Positions 9,828-18,230 are shown, counted from the stretch's first letter. The stretch: 64,000 nt of DNA from Streptomyces cavernicola (GCF_029968035.1 NZ_JASCIQ010000009.1:155607-219606), one strand, 5' to 3'. A program made the numbers and translations. The notes: generated by a model from the sequence alone, not told the origin.

Positions 9828-9834
9828 AAAGCCC

Positions 9835-10431
9835 CTACCCCTCCAAGTGCCCCGTCTCGTTCCATGCCTCGATCGCCGGCTCCCCGTAAGCCCACCCCAG
9901 TACGGACAGGGACGTCGGATTGAGCCGGATACGCGCGCCGAAGCCGATGGGCAGGCCGAGCCAGCGGGCCCCGATGGAGCGCAGGATGTGCCCGTGCGCG
10001 AAGACCAGCACGTCACGGTCGGCCGAGCGCGCCCACTCCACGACCTCGTCGGCCCGAGCCGCGACCTGGTCGAGGGTCTCGCCCTCGGGGACGCCGTCGC
10101 GCCAGAGCAGCCAGCCGGGCCGGATCGCGTGGATCTCGGCGGGGGTCATGCCCTCGTACGCCCCGTAGTCGATCTCCATGAGCGCGTCCCAGTCCTGCGC
10201 ACGCTCACCGAATCCGGCGATGTCGCAGGTCTCACGCGCGCGTACGAGCGGGCTCGTGCGCACCTCGACGTCGGGGAGGCCGTTCCAGGGCGCGCGGCGC
10301 AGTCGCTCACCGAGCAGCTTCGCCCCGCGCCTGCCCTCGTCGAGCAGCGGAATGTCCGTCCTGCCGGTGTGCTTCCCGGACAGCGACCACTCGGTCTGCC
10401 CGTGGCGGGCCAGCAGGATGCGCGGGGCCAT
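9835..10431 (-). CDS. Histidine phosphatase family protein
   Basis: The protein has 198 residues from the ATG at 10431. The catalytic motif [12 protein letters not shown] is at the N-terminus (phosphohistidine in RHG). A second His lies in [20 protein letters not shown], and a central Glu region ([11 protein letters not shown]) completes the phosphoglycerate-mutase-like active site. Members of this branch hydrolyse small phosphate esters rather than run glycolysis. The substrate cannot be read from the sequence. An upstream alternative start at 10464 adds eleven poorly conserved residues. Confidence 0.88.
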   Translation of the reverse strand: MAPRILLARHGQTEWSLSGKHTGRTDIPLLDEGRRGAKLLGERLRRAPWNGLPDVEVRTSPLVRARETCDIAGFGERAQDWDALMEIDYGAYEGMTPAEIHAIRPGWLLWRDGVPEGETLDQVAARADEVVEWARSADRDVLVFAHGHILRSIGARWLGLPIGFGARIRLNPTSLSVLGWAYGEPAIEAWNETGHLEG

Positions 10432-10647
10432 GAGGAACTCTCCAAGATTTCGACGTACGTACACAGGGCCGGACTTTTCCGACAGGTCACCCGGCCCCGT
10501 CCATCATCGCGCACCCGCCGCACTCTGCTCGAACGGGCACGTCGGCCCAGCTCAAGTCCCATTCCCGGACGGCCTCGTGCGGCCTCGTACCGTCTCGTGA
10601 CGCGAAGCGTTCCCCGGTTGTCAGTGTCGGGTGCGAGACTTCGGCAG

Positions 10648-11856
10648 GTGAGCGAATTCCCTGACAGCGCGGTGCCGACGGCAGCGGTACCGCCGACGGA
10701 CAACGCGGCGCGGCCGGCCCCGCAGGCGACGGCGCTGCGGCAGCGCCTTGCCGAGCTGCGCGGCCCGGCGGTCCCCGCCAAGGCGCTCGACGCACGCGCG
10801 CTGGCCGCCCTCGCCGCCAACCCCGGCTGCCGCCGCCGCGCCCTGCTCGACGGCGCGGGGGTGGACAAGTCGGCCCTCGCCCAGGCCCTCGGCTCACCCT
10901 CCGGCTTCGGCCAGTCGCAGTTCGCGCTCGTGCGGGGCAACGCCTTCGAGGCGAAGGTGAAGGCCGACGGCGGCGCGGAGCTGCTCCGCCTGGTCCACGC
11001 CCGCCTCGGCGGCGGCCCGGCGCCCGCGTCTCCCGGCCCGGAAGGCGGCGCGGACACGGCCGAGGTGCACACCCCGGACCTCACCGCGGCCGGCCCCGAG
11101 GGCCGCTCCGCCCGCACCGCGCTCGCCCTGCGCGATGCGGCCGCCACGCGCGCGTGGACGCTGCTCGACCACCCGATGCTGGCGCTCGACGTGGCCGGCT
11201 CGCCCGCGTTCCTGGAGCCGGACGCGGTGGTGGTGCACCCGGACGGCCGCTGGACGGTCGTGGAGATCAAGTCCTTCCCGATGATCGACGGTTCGGCGGA
11301 CGAGGGGAAGGTGGGCTCCGCCGCCCGCCAGGCCGCGGTGTACGCGCTGGCGCTCCAGCAGGTCGCCGGCCGCCTCGACCCCGCTCCCCCGGTCGGCCAC
11401 GAGGTGGTGCTCGTCTGCCCGAAGGACTTCTCGAACCAGCCGACGGCGGCCGTGGTGGACGTCCGTAAGCAACTCTCGGTGACGCGCCGCCAGTTGGGCC
11501 GCCTGACCCGGATCGAGGACATCGCGGCGGCCCTGCCCGAGGGCACGACCTTCGACGTCGAGCGCTCCCCGGACGAGCTCGGCCGCGCCGTCGAGTCGGT
11601 GCCCGCGGCGTACGCACCGGAGTGCCTGGCCGCCTGCGAGCTGGCCTTCCACTGCCGCGACCGCTCCCGCACCGAGGGCGAGGTGACCTCGCTCGGGCGT
11701 TCCGTGCGCGGTGAGTTGGGCGCGCTCACCACGGTCGAGGACGTCCTCGCGGCCGCGCGCGGCGAGGCGGGCGACCCGGACGATCCGGTGGTGGCCGCCC
11801 TGCGTCGCGCTGCGGCGCTGCGTGCCCAGGCCCTGGAGGGCGCCGCATGTCGCTGA
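10648..11856 (+). CDS. Cas4/AddB-like PD-(D/E)XK nuclease with a predicted 4Fe-4S cluster
   Basis: The protein has about 402 residues from GTG 10648; an in-frame GTG at 10624 is an alternative. The RecB-type active site is Asp192 in LEPDAVVV and Glu206/Lys208 in WTVVEIKSFP, followed by a conserved Gln/Tyr helix (ARQAAVYALAL). One cysteine lies near the N-terminus (Cys61, NPGCRRRALLD) and three lie near the C-terminus (Cys326-x3-Cys330-x5-Cys336). This arrangement is that of the Fe-S-stapled nucleases Cas4, AddB and Dna2. It overlaps the next gene by 10 bases and is followed by an SF1 helicase, so the three products probably form one DNA-processing machine. No cas genes or CRISPR array are nearby. 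Confidence 0.8.
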   Translation: MSEFPDSAVPTAAVPPTDNAARPAPQATALRQRLAELRGPAVPAKALDARALAALAANPGCRRRALLDGAGVDKSALAQALGSPSGFGQSQFALVRGNAFEAKVKADGGAELLRLVHARLGGGPAPASPGPEGGADTAEVHTPDLTAAGPEGRSARTALALRDAAATRAWTLLDHPMLALDVAGSPAFLEPDAVVVHPDGRWTVVEIKSFPMIDGSADEGKVGSAARQAAVYALALQQVAGRLDPAPPVGHEVVLVCPKDFSNQPTAAVVDVRKQLSVTRRQLGRLTRIEDIAAALPEGTTFDVERSPDELGRAVESVPAAYAPECLAACELAFHCRDRSRTEGEVTSLGRSVRGELGALTTVEDVLAAARGEAGDPDDPVVAALRRAAALRAQALEGAACR

Positions 11857-13448
11857 TCCACACACTGGCCCGCCTGGAGGCCGTCGAGTCGGGCCGCGCG
11901 CAGCCGCTCGCCACCGTGCGGCACCGCCATCTGGCCGCCCGCCCCCTGGTGTTCGTGCCGCTCACCACCGCGGGCGAGGCGGGCGCACCGCTGGGCGCCC
12001 TGGTCGGCGCGGACCGCGAGCGGCCCCGGCTGCTCCTCGTGCCGCAGCCCCGCGACCGCGACCTGCGCTTCGCGTTCCTGTCCGACCTGGCCGAGGAACT
12101 CCTGCCGTACGTCGAGTCGTTCGCCGACGAGACGGAGCCCGCCGAGCGCGCGGAGACCGACCCGGAGACCGGCAAGCGTGTCAAGGTCGAGGTCGAACTG
12201 TGCGCGGACGCCCCGCAGTTGATCGTCCCGAGCCTCGCGGGCATCGAGTTCGTACGGCTCCTGGGCCGCTCCATGCGGTTCCGGCGCACGGCCGAGCAGG
12301 ACCCGGACACCCCGTATCCGGCGCCCCCGCGCGTGCCGCTGCTCGGCCGCTGGCTGACGCACTTCGCGGAGCGAGCCCGAGTGCCCGGCTCGGCCCTGAT
12401 CGCCGCGATGACGGAGCTCCTGTCCCGGCACTGGGCGACGGGCCAGTCGAGCCTGGAGGACCAGCACTTGGGCGCGCTGCTCGCCTGGATCGACCCGCCG
12501 GGCGAGGGTCGGGACGGCGAGGGCTCGGGGGCAGCGGCCGCGCTGCGCGCCGAGACCGCGCGGGACGAGGCCGGGCAGCTGCTCTGCCCACCGGCGGGCC
12601 CGGCCACGGACCCGGCCTTCGACAACAAGCTGCTCGCCCCGGCCATCGAGCGGTACGACCGCGCGCGCAGCGCCGTCGCCGCCGCCGAGGACGGCCTGGC
12701 CGCGGACCGTCACCTGGCCGAACTCACCGCCGCGGAGCGGGAGATCGCCGCCCTGGTCGAGAGCCGTACGCGCCCCACCTGGGACGCCGTCTGGCGCGGC
12801 CTCGACCTGCTCGCCGCCCTGCCGGAGGGCGAGCGCGCCGCCGAGCGCTGGACCCGCGACCGCTGGTCGTACACCGGCCACCGCGACCGCGTCCTCGCCG
12901 GCGAACCCCCGCAGCCCCGCCTGGACGACGCGGTCACGGCGGCCAACAAGCTGGCCACGCGCGAGACCGCCCAGGCCCGCCTCGAAGCCCAGGAGGCCCT
13001 CGACGACCCGCTGGTGATGGCCGGGCGCAGGCTCTCCGGCGAGGCCTTCGGAGGCGAGGTCACCGAGGTCGTGATGGCGTACACGGAGAGCAAGCGCCCG
13101 AGCCCCCGCCCCCTGGTCACGCTGCGCACGGACGACAGCCCGCATCTGGCCGAGCGCGCGAAGGTCTACCGCTCCCTCGCCGGCAAACCGCAGAGCGCCC
13201 AGTTCGTGGGGTACGACGAGGAGGGCGGTGTGGTCCTGCGCATCCTGGACAAGATGGGGCGCGGCAAGGAGCCCGAGGAGGGTTCCGTGCCGGTCAAGGG
13301 CGACCGGATCACCTGGACGCTCTTCGAGCACACACCGCGCGGCGGCCCGTCGCTCCCCGAGCCCGAGGACACCCCCTGGACCCATGGCGGCCCGCCGGGC
13401 GAGGGCGCGCAGGCCCCCGACCCGGTGACCCCGGAGGACGTGCTGTGA
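11847..13448 (+). CDS. Unrecognised 533-aa protein between a nuclease and a helicase
   Basis: I do not recognise a family for this 533-residue protein. The ATG at 11847 lies inside the nuclease gene and its stop overlaps the helicase start, so it is embedded in a coupled operon. The N-terminal half is mixed alpha/beta, with an acidic stretch near 90-110 (SFADETEPAERAETDPETGK). The middle is strongly helical and charged (about 270-400). A region near 400-500 (VVMAYTESKRPSPRPLVTLR, then a GYDEEGGVVLRI strand pair) looks like a small beta-barrel. One idea is that it supplies the accessory barrel domain that fused nuclease-helicase proteins carry between their two enzymes; this is inference. No Walker or nuclease motif is seen. 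Confidence 0.75.
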   Translation: MSLIHTLARLEAVESGRAQPLATVRHRHLAARPLVFVPLTTAGEAGAPLGALVGADRERPRLLLVPQPRDRDLRFAFLSDLAEELLPYVESFADETEPAERAETDPETGKRVKVEVELCADAPQLIVPSLAGIEFVRLLGRSMRFRRTAEQDPDTPYPAPPRVPLLGRWLTHFAERARVPGSALIAAMTELLSRHWATGQSSLEDQHLGALLAWIDPPGEGRDGEGSGAAAALRAETARDEAGQLLCPPAGPATDPAFDNKLLAPAIERYDRARSAVAAAEDGLAADRHLAELTAAEREIAALVESRTRPTWDAVWRGLDLLAALPEGERAAERWTRDRWSYTGHRDRVLAGEPPQPRLDDAVTAANKLATRETAQARLEAQEALDDPLVMAGRRLSGEAFGGEVTEVVMAYTESKRPSPRPLVTLRTDDSPHLAERAKVYRSLAGKPQSAQFVGYDEEGGVVLRILDKMGRGKEPEEGSVPVKGDRITWTLFEHTPRGGPSLPEPEDTPWTHGGPPGEGAQAPDPVTPEDVL

Positions 13449-14872
13449 CCCCCGACCCCACGCGAACGCACCGGCCGGACGCCCCCGACGACAGGTCCCC
13501 GTCCGACGGGCCTCCCTCCGAAAGGTCCCCTTCCGACAGGTCCCCTTTCGACCCGTCCGCCGAGGCCGCCCGCGCGACCGCGGCGATCCTCCACGACACG
13601 CTGCACGGCGAGGCCCGCGGCGTCGTCGTGGACTCGCCCCCGGGCGCAGGCAAGTCCACGCTGGTGGTGAACGCCGCGCTCGAACTGGCCGCAGCCGGCC
13701 GCCCGTTGATGGTCGTAGCGCAGACCAACGCGCAGGTGGACGACCTGGTCCTGCGCCTCGCCGAGAAGCAGCCCGACCTCCCCGTGGGCCGCCTGCACAG
13801 CAGCGACGCCGACCCGTACGACAAGGCGCTCGACGAGCTGGACCACGTCCGCAAGTCGACCAAGGCCGCCGACCTGGCGGGGCTCGACGTGGTGATCTCC
13901 ACGGCCGCGAAGTGGGCGCACGTCAAGAACGTCGAGCCCTGGCGGCACGCCATCGTGGACGAGGCGTACCAGATGCGTTCGGACGCGCTGCTCGCCGTCG
14001 CCGGCCTCTTCGAGCGGGCCCTGTTCGTGGGCGACCCGGGGCAGCTCGACCCGTTCTCGATCGTCGGCAGCGAGCAGTGGGCCGGGCTTTCGTACGACCC
14101 GTCGGCGAGCGCCGTGTCCACGCTGCTCGCACACAACCCGACGCTGCCGCAGCACCGCCTGCCGGTGTCCTGGCGGCTGCCCGCCTCGGCCGCGCCGCTG
14201 GTCAGCGACGCGTTCTATCCGTACACACGGTTCCGCTCCGGCACGGACCACGGGGACCGGAGCCTGTCGTTCGGCGTGCCCTCGGACGGAAGCGGACCGG
14301 ACCGCGTCCTGGACGAGGCGGCGGCCTCCGGCTGGGGCCTGCTCGAACTGCCCGCCCGGCACACTCCGCGCACGGACCCTGAAGCGGTACGGGCGGTCGC
14401 CGAGGTCGTCCGCCGCCTCCTGGACCGGGGCGGCGCCACCGTCAGCGAGCGCTCCCCCGACCCGGCACCGCTCACCGCCGACCGCATCGCCGTCGGCACC
14501 GCCCACCGCGACCAGGCGGCTGCGGTCCGCGCCGCCCTCGCCGAGCTGGCGGTCACGGGCGTCACGGTGGACACCGCCAACCGGCTGCAGGGCCGGGAGT
14601 ACGACGTGACGGTCGTGCTTCACCCGCTGTCCGGGCGCCCCGACGCCACCGCGTTCCACCTGGAGACGGGCCGCCTGTGCGTGCTCGCGTCCCGGCACCG
14701 GCAGGCGTGCATCGTGGTGTGCCGCGCGGGCGTCGCCGAGCTCCTGGACGAGCACCCGTCCACCGAACCGGTGCAGCTGGGCGTCACGGTGAAGTTCCCG
14801 GACGGCTGGGAGGCCAACCACGCGGTCCTCTCCCACCTGGCCGAGCACCGGGTGCCGTACCGCCCGCAGTGA
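13445..14872 (+). CDS. Superfamily 1 DNA/RNA helicase, third gene of the nuclease operon
   Basis: The protein has 475 residues from GTG 13445, overlapping the upstream stop (GTGA). Walker A is DSPPGAGKSTLV (Lys70) and Walker B is HAIVDEAYQM (Asp172/Glu173). A motif III-like segment follows (LFVGDPGQLDPF), then motif IV-VI segments (VSWRLPASAAPLV, TANRLQGREYDVTVV, GRLCVLASRHRQA). This is the AAA_11/AAA_12 Upf1/Dna2-like type, not UvrD-like. The first 40 residues are a degenerate repeat rich in R-S-P-x-D (for example ERSPSDRSPFDPS), encoded by short tandem DNA repeats near 13490-13560. It should translocate on nucleic acid and work with the upstream Cas4/AddB-like nuclease. Confidence 0.85.
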   Translation: MTPDPTRTHRPDAPDDRSPSDGPPSERSPSDRSPFDPSAEAARATAAILHDTLHGEARGVVVDSPPGAGKSTLVVNAALELAAAGRPLMVVAQTNAQVDDLVLRLAEKQPDLPVGRLHSSDADPYDKALDELDHVRKSTKAADLAGLDVVISTAAKWAHVKNVEPWRHAIVDEAYQMRSDALLAVAGLFERALFVGDPGQLDPFSIVGSEQWAGLSYDPSASAVSTLLAHNPTLPQHRLPVSWRLPASAAPLVSDAFYPYTRFRSGTDHGDRSLSFGVPSDGSGPDRVLDEAAASGWGLLELPARHTPRTDPEAVRAVAEVVRRLLDRGGATVSERSPDPAPLTADRIAVGTAHRDQAAAVRAALAELAVTGVTVDTANRLQGREYDVTVVLHPLSGRPDATAFHLETGRLCVLASRHRQACIVVCRAGVAELLDEHPSTEPVQLGVTVKFPDGWEANHAVLSHLAEHRVPYRPQ

Positions 14873-15011
14873 ACGGGTGCGCGAGCCGCTCGAACAAGGC
14901 GGTCTTGCGGACGGCTGGACAATGGAAGACGGCCCGGTGGACCAGCCGGGACCGAAGCACACGCTGCACATACCCGCAGTGAGCACACGCACGTAAGCAC
15001 AGGAGGCAGGC

Positions 15012-15353
15012 ATGGCGGAGCCCGAGCGGACACAGGCGCGGCTGCGACCGGCACCGCTGCTGTTCGAGCCGACGGATGCCGCCGCAGACCCGGAGCACTT
15101 CTTCGACCTGGAGTCGATCGAGGACCCGCGCGAGCTGCTGTCGCGGGCCACGGAGCTGACGCTCGCGTTCCGCACGGCCACCGACCGCTCGGTGGAGTTC
15201 CAGGCGATCGCGGCGGCCCAGCTCGCCGACCCCGGCCGATTCGACCGGCTGACGACGGCGGCGATCGCCGAGCGCGCGGACTGGACCGAGGACTACGCGA
15301 AGAAGATGGTCGAGTTCGGCAGAGAGCTCCTGCGCTCCGGCTCCCAGCAGTGA
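15012..15353 (+). CDS. Conserved hypothetical small helical protein
   Basis: This 113-residue protein has no signal peptide or membrane segment. It begins with a loose, proline-containing leader, then is mostly helical from residue 40 onward (EDPRELLSRATELTLAFRTA ... RFDRLTTAAIAERADWTEDY). It has a good AGGAGG-type ribosome binding site 6-11 bases before the ATG at 15012. The last third has the feel of a small DNA-binding fold (TAAIAERADWTEDYAKKMVEF reads like a helix-turn-helix), but I cannot name a family. The downstream spacer (15356-15402) has imperfect CCGGAGCC repeats. Confidence 0.6.
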   Translation: MAEPERTQARLRPAPLLFEPTDAAADPEHFFDLESIEDPRELLSRATELTLAFRTATDRSVEFQAIAAAQLADPGRFDRLTTAAIAERADWTEDYAKKMVEFGRELLRSGSQQ

Positions 15354-15572
15354 CCGGCCGGAGCCACCGGAGCCGCCAGAGCCCCCGGAGCCAGCGGAGT
15401 CTCTGGGCCGCCTGACGGCTGAACACCGGTCCGCGGCAGGGGAGTTCATGTGCCGCCGCACAAGACCGGCTGGCATATGCCGCCGGGCAAGATACTCCAT
15501 ACCGCCCCGACCTGTCCCCGTTTCCGGTAACCCACAGAATCTGACCGGTTGCTCCCGGTAGACCTGTGCGTC

Positions 15573-16247
15573 ATGAGCGCACGGCAGACCCACCCCAGCG
15601 AACCCGCCCCCGCCCCCGCCTCCCGCCCGAAGCCCCCGGCGACCACGGCCGCCCCCGCCCACCCGCCTGCCCTGGACCACGCCACCGTGGTCACCGCCGA
15701 CGGCGCGAGCTGGCTCGCCTCCGCGTCCACGCACCCGCGCAGCACCCTCGCGCTCTGGGAGTCCCACCCGCAGGCCCCCCTCGTCCTGCCCTGCGGCTCC
15801 GCCTTCGACGTGGTGAGCGTGGACGCCGTCTTCGGCCGGCGCATCCTCGACCGGCTGTGGGAGGAGGGCCCCGGCTCCGGCCCGGTCGCCGCCCACCGCG
15901 GCCGGATGCTGATCTTCGCCGCCCCCGGCACCGCCCACCGCCTGCCGTCCCTGCTCGCCTGGGAGGAGTGGAGCCCGGCCGTGCCGGCCCCGCTGTGCCA
16001 CGGCGCCGGCGACGCGGTGACCGTCCCGCCGCTCGTCGCACCCGACGAGGACGTCCCCGCGGAACGGCTCGGCTCCCGCTGGCTGGTCGCCCCCGACACC
16101 CGCGATCCGTGGCTCCCGGGACCCGAGGCACTGCTCTGGGCGAGCGTCCGTGTGGCCCGCGCGATGGCCGGTGCGGCGGTCCGCGTATCGATTTTTCCTC
16201 CGGCGGATCGTGATGTTAAGGTCTACGACGTCAGCAGGCGCCGCTAG
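15573..16247 (+). CDS. Prim-pol-like protein whose stop lies inside tRNA-Lys
   Basis: The protein has 224 residues from the ATG at 15573. Motifs in order are LVLPCGSAFDVVSVDAVFG, RMLIFAAPGTAHRLPSLL, VPPLVAPDED, GSRWLVAPDTRDPWLPGPEA and a closing helix. This resembles the N-terminal domain of bifunctional primase/polymerase proteins and mirrors the shorter protein at 7616-8104. The last codons (about DVSRRR-stop) are read from the conserved 5' flank and first 10 bases of the tRNA-Lys gene; the TAG is tRNA positions 8-10. Function is unknown. An upstream alternative start adds eight residues. Confidence 0.6.
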   Translation: MSARQTHPSEPAPAPASRPKPPATTAAPAHPPALDHATVVTADGASWLASASTHPRSTLALWESHPQAPLVLPCGSAFDVVSVDAVFGRRILDRLWEEGPGSGPVAAHRGRMLIFAAPGTAHRLPSLLAWEEWSPAVPAPLCHGAGDAVTVPPLVAPDEDVPAERLGSRWLVAPDTRDPWLPGPEALLWASVRVARAMAGAAVRVSIFPPADRDVKVYDVSRRR

Positions 16248-16311
16248 CTCAGTTGGTTAGAGCAGCTGACTCTTAATCAGCGGGTCCGGGGTTCGAGTCC
16301 CTGGCGGCGCA
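16238..16311 (+). tRNA. tRNA-Lys (anticodon CTT), copy 1
   Basis: The 74-base gene folds into a normal cloverleaf. The acceptor GCGCCGC pairs with GCGGCGC, the D-arm is GCTCAGTTGGTTAGAGC, the anticodon loop is CTCTTAA (CTT reads AAG), and the T-arm is GGGGTTCGAGTCCC. The discriminator base is A, and CCA is not encoded. The upstream flank GTCAGCAG is shared with the two other copies in this window. Its first ten bases overlap the end of the upstream CDS. Confidence 0.97.
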
Positions 16312-16319
16312 CGTTGTCG

Positions 16320-16362
16320 TTGGCGGGTCACCTTCGCAGAAAGCGCGAAGATGACCCGCCAA
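16320..16362 (+). terminator. Hairpin terminator after tRNA-Lys copy 1
   Basis: TTGGCGGGTCA pairs with TGACCCGCCAA, extended inward by CTTCGC pairing with GCGAAG across a short A-rich loop. It begins 8 bases after the tRNA. Confidence 0.7.
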
Positions 16363-16425
16363 CTTCGTTATTGCGCGGCTTCGCCGCGCGAGTGGGGGCT
16401 CCGCCACCCACACCCCCGCCACATC

Positions 16426-16455
16426 GAAAGCCCCTCGCGAAAGCGAGGGGCTTTC
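16426..16455. terminator. Bidirectional hairpin terminator
   Basis: GAAAGCCCCTCGC pairs with GCGAGGGGCTTTC around a short GAAA-type loop. It lies between tRNA-Lys copy 1 and the 3' end of the convergent metalloprotease gene, so it can stop transcription from both sides. Near-identical hairpins follow the other two tRNA-Lys copies. Confidence 0.75.
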
Positions 16456-16482
16456 TTCGTACGCACCCACCGGACGGGAGGC

Positions 16483-17736
16483 CTACGGCGTGATCCGGAC
16501 CGTCCAAGCCCCCGAGCGGGACCGGTCGAGGACCTCCACGCTCAGCGACTCCCCCGGCACCGTGAAGCGCTCACCCAGCTTGACCGGGGCGTCCGCCAGC
16601 GGCGGGTAGACCGAATCGTCCCAGCAGGCCTCGGACTCCGGGTGGGCGTCGATCACCTCGACCGGGCCCGCGCCGGAAGCCGGCTCGTTGCGGACCCGGT
16701 AGACGAGCACGCCCTCGGTGCACGTCGTCCGGTCGTTGCCGGTCGAGCTGCGGGCCTCGATGGCGATCGCCGAGTCCCGCCCCGTGCGTACGACCGCGAG
16801 GCGGGTGCCGCCGGTGCGGCCCTTCGGGACGGCGGAGGCCAGCGGCTCCAGGGTGACCAGGCGGTCGTCGTCGCCCTGGACGCAGCGCACCTGCTTCTCG
16901 TCGAGCCAGCCCAGCTTCCACTTGTGCCAGCCGAACAGATCGGGCGCGAGGCCGAACTGGCTGCCCATCACGTCCCAGTCGCCGACATGCGTGTCCCAGT
17001 CTCCCTTGCCCTCCGACGGCCGGTGATAGAGGTCCGGCAGGTCGAAGACATGGCCCGTCTCGTGGGCCAGGACGTGCCGGTCCGGCGGGTGCTGCTCGAA
17101 GACCGTGACGACCCGGCGGATGTCGGTGTTGTCGGCATGCAGCGGCCGGTCGAAGTTCACGACCTTCGTGGCGTCCGAGTCGACGCCGGGCGCGGTCGGA
17201 TCGGCCACGAAGTAGACGACGTCGTACCGGCTGAAGTCCACCTTCGGGTCGGCGGCCGCGAGGGCGTCGTGGAGGTAGGCGCTCCGGTCGGCCGGGGCCC
17301 AGTCGCGCGCTATGGCGTACGCGTCGGAACTGCGGGGCATCTCGGTCCACTCGAGCTGCGGATGCGCGTTCAGGGTGAAGCGGCCGTAGGAGGCGCGCTC
17401 GAAGAAGCGGCTGGTGGCCGGGAAGTGGTCGGCGGCCAGCTCCTCCGGGTCGACCGCCGGCCGGGAGTCCGGGAAGGACAGGAAGACCATGACGGCGTCG
17501 AGGTCTCGCTCGGGCTTGGGATAGGCGGTGTTCCAGGTGTCCAGGCCCTCCGAGTGGTGCACGGGCGTGCGCTCCAGAGCGCAGGGATTCACATGGGGCT
17601 CGGCGCTCGCCGGGCCCGCCACCAGGGACATCGCGGCCAGCGCGGCGAGCGAGGTGAGGACGGACGCGACGCTGCGCGCACGGGGCGACAGCCCCCCTTC
17701 ACGAGGGTGATCTCCGAGGGGGCGCTGACGCGGCAC
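16483..17736 (-). CDS. Secreted M6-family (immune inhibitor A-like) metalloprotease
   Basis: From GTG 17736 the protein has 417 residues. GGAGG lies 6 bases upstream, which favours this start over the frame's first ATG at 17859. A Sec-type signal peptide (SVASVLTSLAALAAMSLVAG ending in ASA) precedes the mature protein. The zinc site is HVLAHETGHVFDLPDLYH, with the HExxH core and downstream Asp/His ligands of the M6 family. MGSQFGLAPDLFGWHKWKLG is also typical. It should be an extracellular zinc protease. The cysteines near the C-terminus (TTCTEGVL, SEACWDDSVY) may form disulfides. It is divergent from cdgA. Confidence 0.85.
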   Translation of the reverse strand: MPRQRPLGDHPREGGLSPRARSVASVLTSLAALAAMSLVAGPASAEPHVNPCALERTPVHHSEGLDTWNTAYPKPERDLDAVMVFLSFPDSRPAVDPEELAADHFPATSRFFERASYGRFTLNAHPQLEWTEMPRSSDAYAIARDWAPADRSAYLHDALAAADPKVDFSRYDVVYFVADPTAPGVDSDATKVVNFDRPLHADNTDIRRVVTVFEQHPPDRHVLAHETGHVFDLPDLYHRPSEGKGDWDTHVGDWDVMGSQFGLAPDLFGWHKWKLGWLDEKQVRCVQGDDDRLVTLEPLASAVPKGRTGGTRLAVVRTGRDSAIAIEARSSTGNDRTTCTEGVLVYRVRNEPASGAGPVEVIDAHPESEACWDDSVYPPLADAPVKLGERFTVPGESLSVEVLDRSRSGAWTVRITP

Positions 17737-17854
17737 GTCGACCTCCGGGTGGGACGGCGGAACACCCCACCCAGACTGTGATGATTTGTTGATGTTCGCC
17801 CTGTTCTGGTGCCCCAGTCGGGTGGACGGGCCCACCGGAGCCCGCTCATTTGCC

Positions 17855-17869
17855 GTCACAGTGCGTGAT
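17855..17869. promoter_or_regulatory. BldD-box-like inverted repeat
   Basis: GTCACAGTGCGTGAT fits 8 of the 9 defined positions of the early BldD consensus NTNACNC(A/T)GNGTNAN. It is 119 bases from the protease start and 417 from the cdgA start. cdgA is a reported BldD target in S. coelicolor. Binding here is inferred. Confidence 0.45.
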
Positions 17870-18200
17870 CAAGTGGGCCGGAGAGCGGTCGGTTCGCATC
17901 AGTGGATCTCAGAACCGGACCGGTTCGCGCAGAAGCGATCGGGCGTCAACAGGCCTACCCCGCAAGGGAATCCGGAACATCCCCCTCCGGACGCCTGGAT
18001 ACCGTGGCGGAGCTGGAACAGCGCTCCGACCAGCCTCTATGATCGGCACACTTTCCGGCCGACCCGGGCCGTGCCGTTCGGATCTTGCCGGGGTCGCGGG
18101 GCCGGCACGCAACCCACGCACTCGGCTGCGGTCGAACAGGGGGGGACCTCGCAGCGCTGCCGTCGGTGCCGACGCTCCGAACGGACAGTGACCGCCCGAC

Positions 18201-18230
18201 CGGATCCGGCCAGATCCGGCCAGATCCGAA
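18201..18230. repeat. 10-bp direct repeat (CAGATCCGGC), three units
   Basis: Units at 18201, 18211 and 18221 read CGGATCCGGC, CAGATCCGGC and CAGATCCGAA. They lie 56 bases before the cdgA start. Ten-base periodicity places GATCC on one face of the helix. Confidence 0.5.

Noticed and set aside
10146..13385. A 1079-codon open frame on the minus strand opposite the nuclease-helicase operon
   Set aside because: It is antisense to clear enzymes with catalytic motifs and is Arg/Gly/Ala-rich. This is the usual artefact of stop-poor high-GC DNA.
10648..14872. Calling the three-gene unit a named defence system (Gabija, DISARM, BREX or similar)
   Set aside because: The required partners are missing and the helicase type differs (Upf1/Dna2-like, not UvrD for Gabija). 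The surroundings look like core chromosome.
17737..17859. Upstream ATG for the M6 protease
   Set aside because: The added 41 residues precede a GGAGG-supported GTG and would block the signal peptide.
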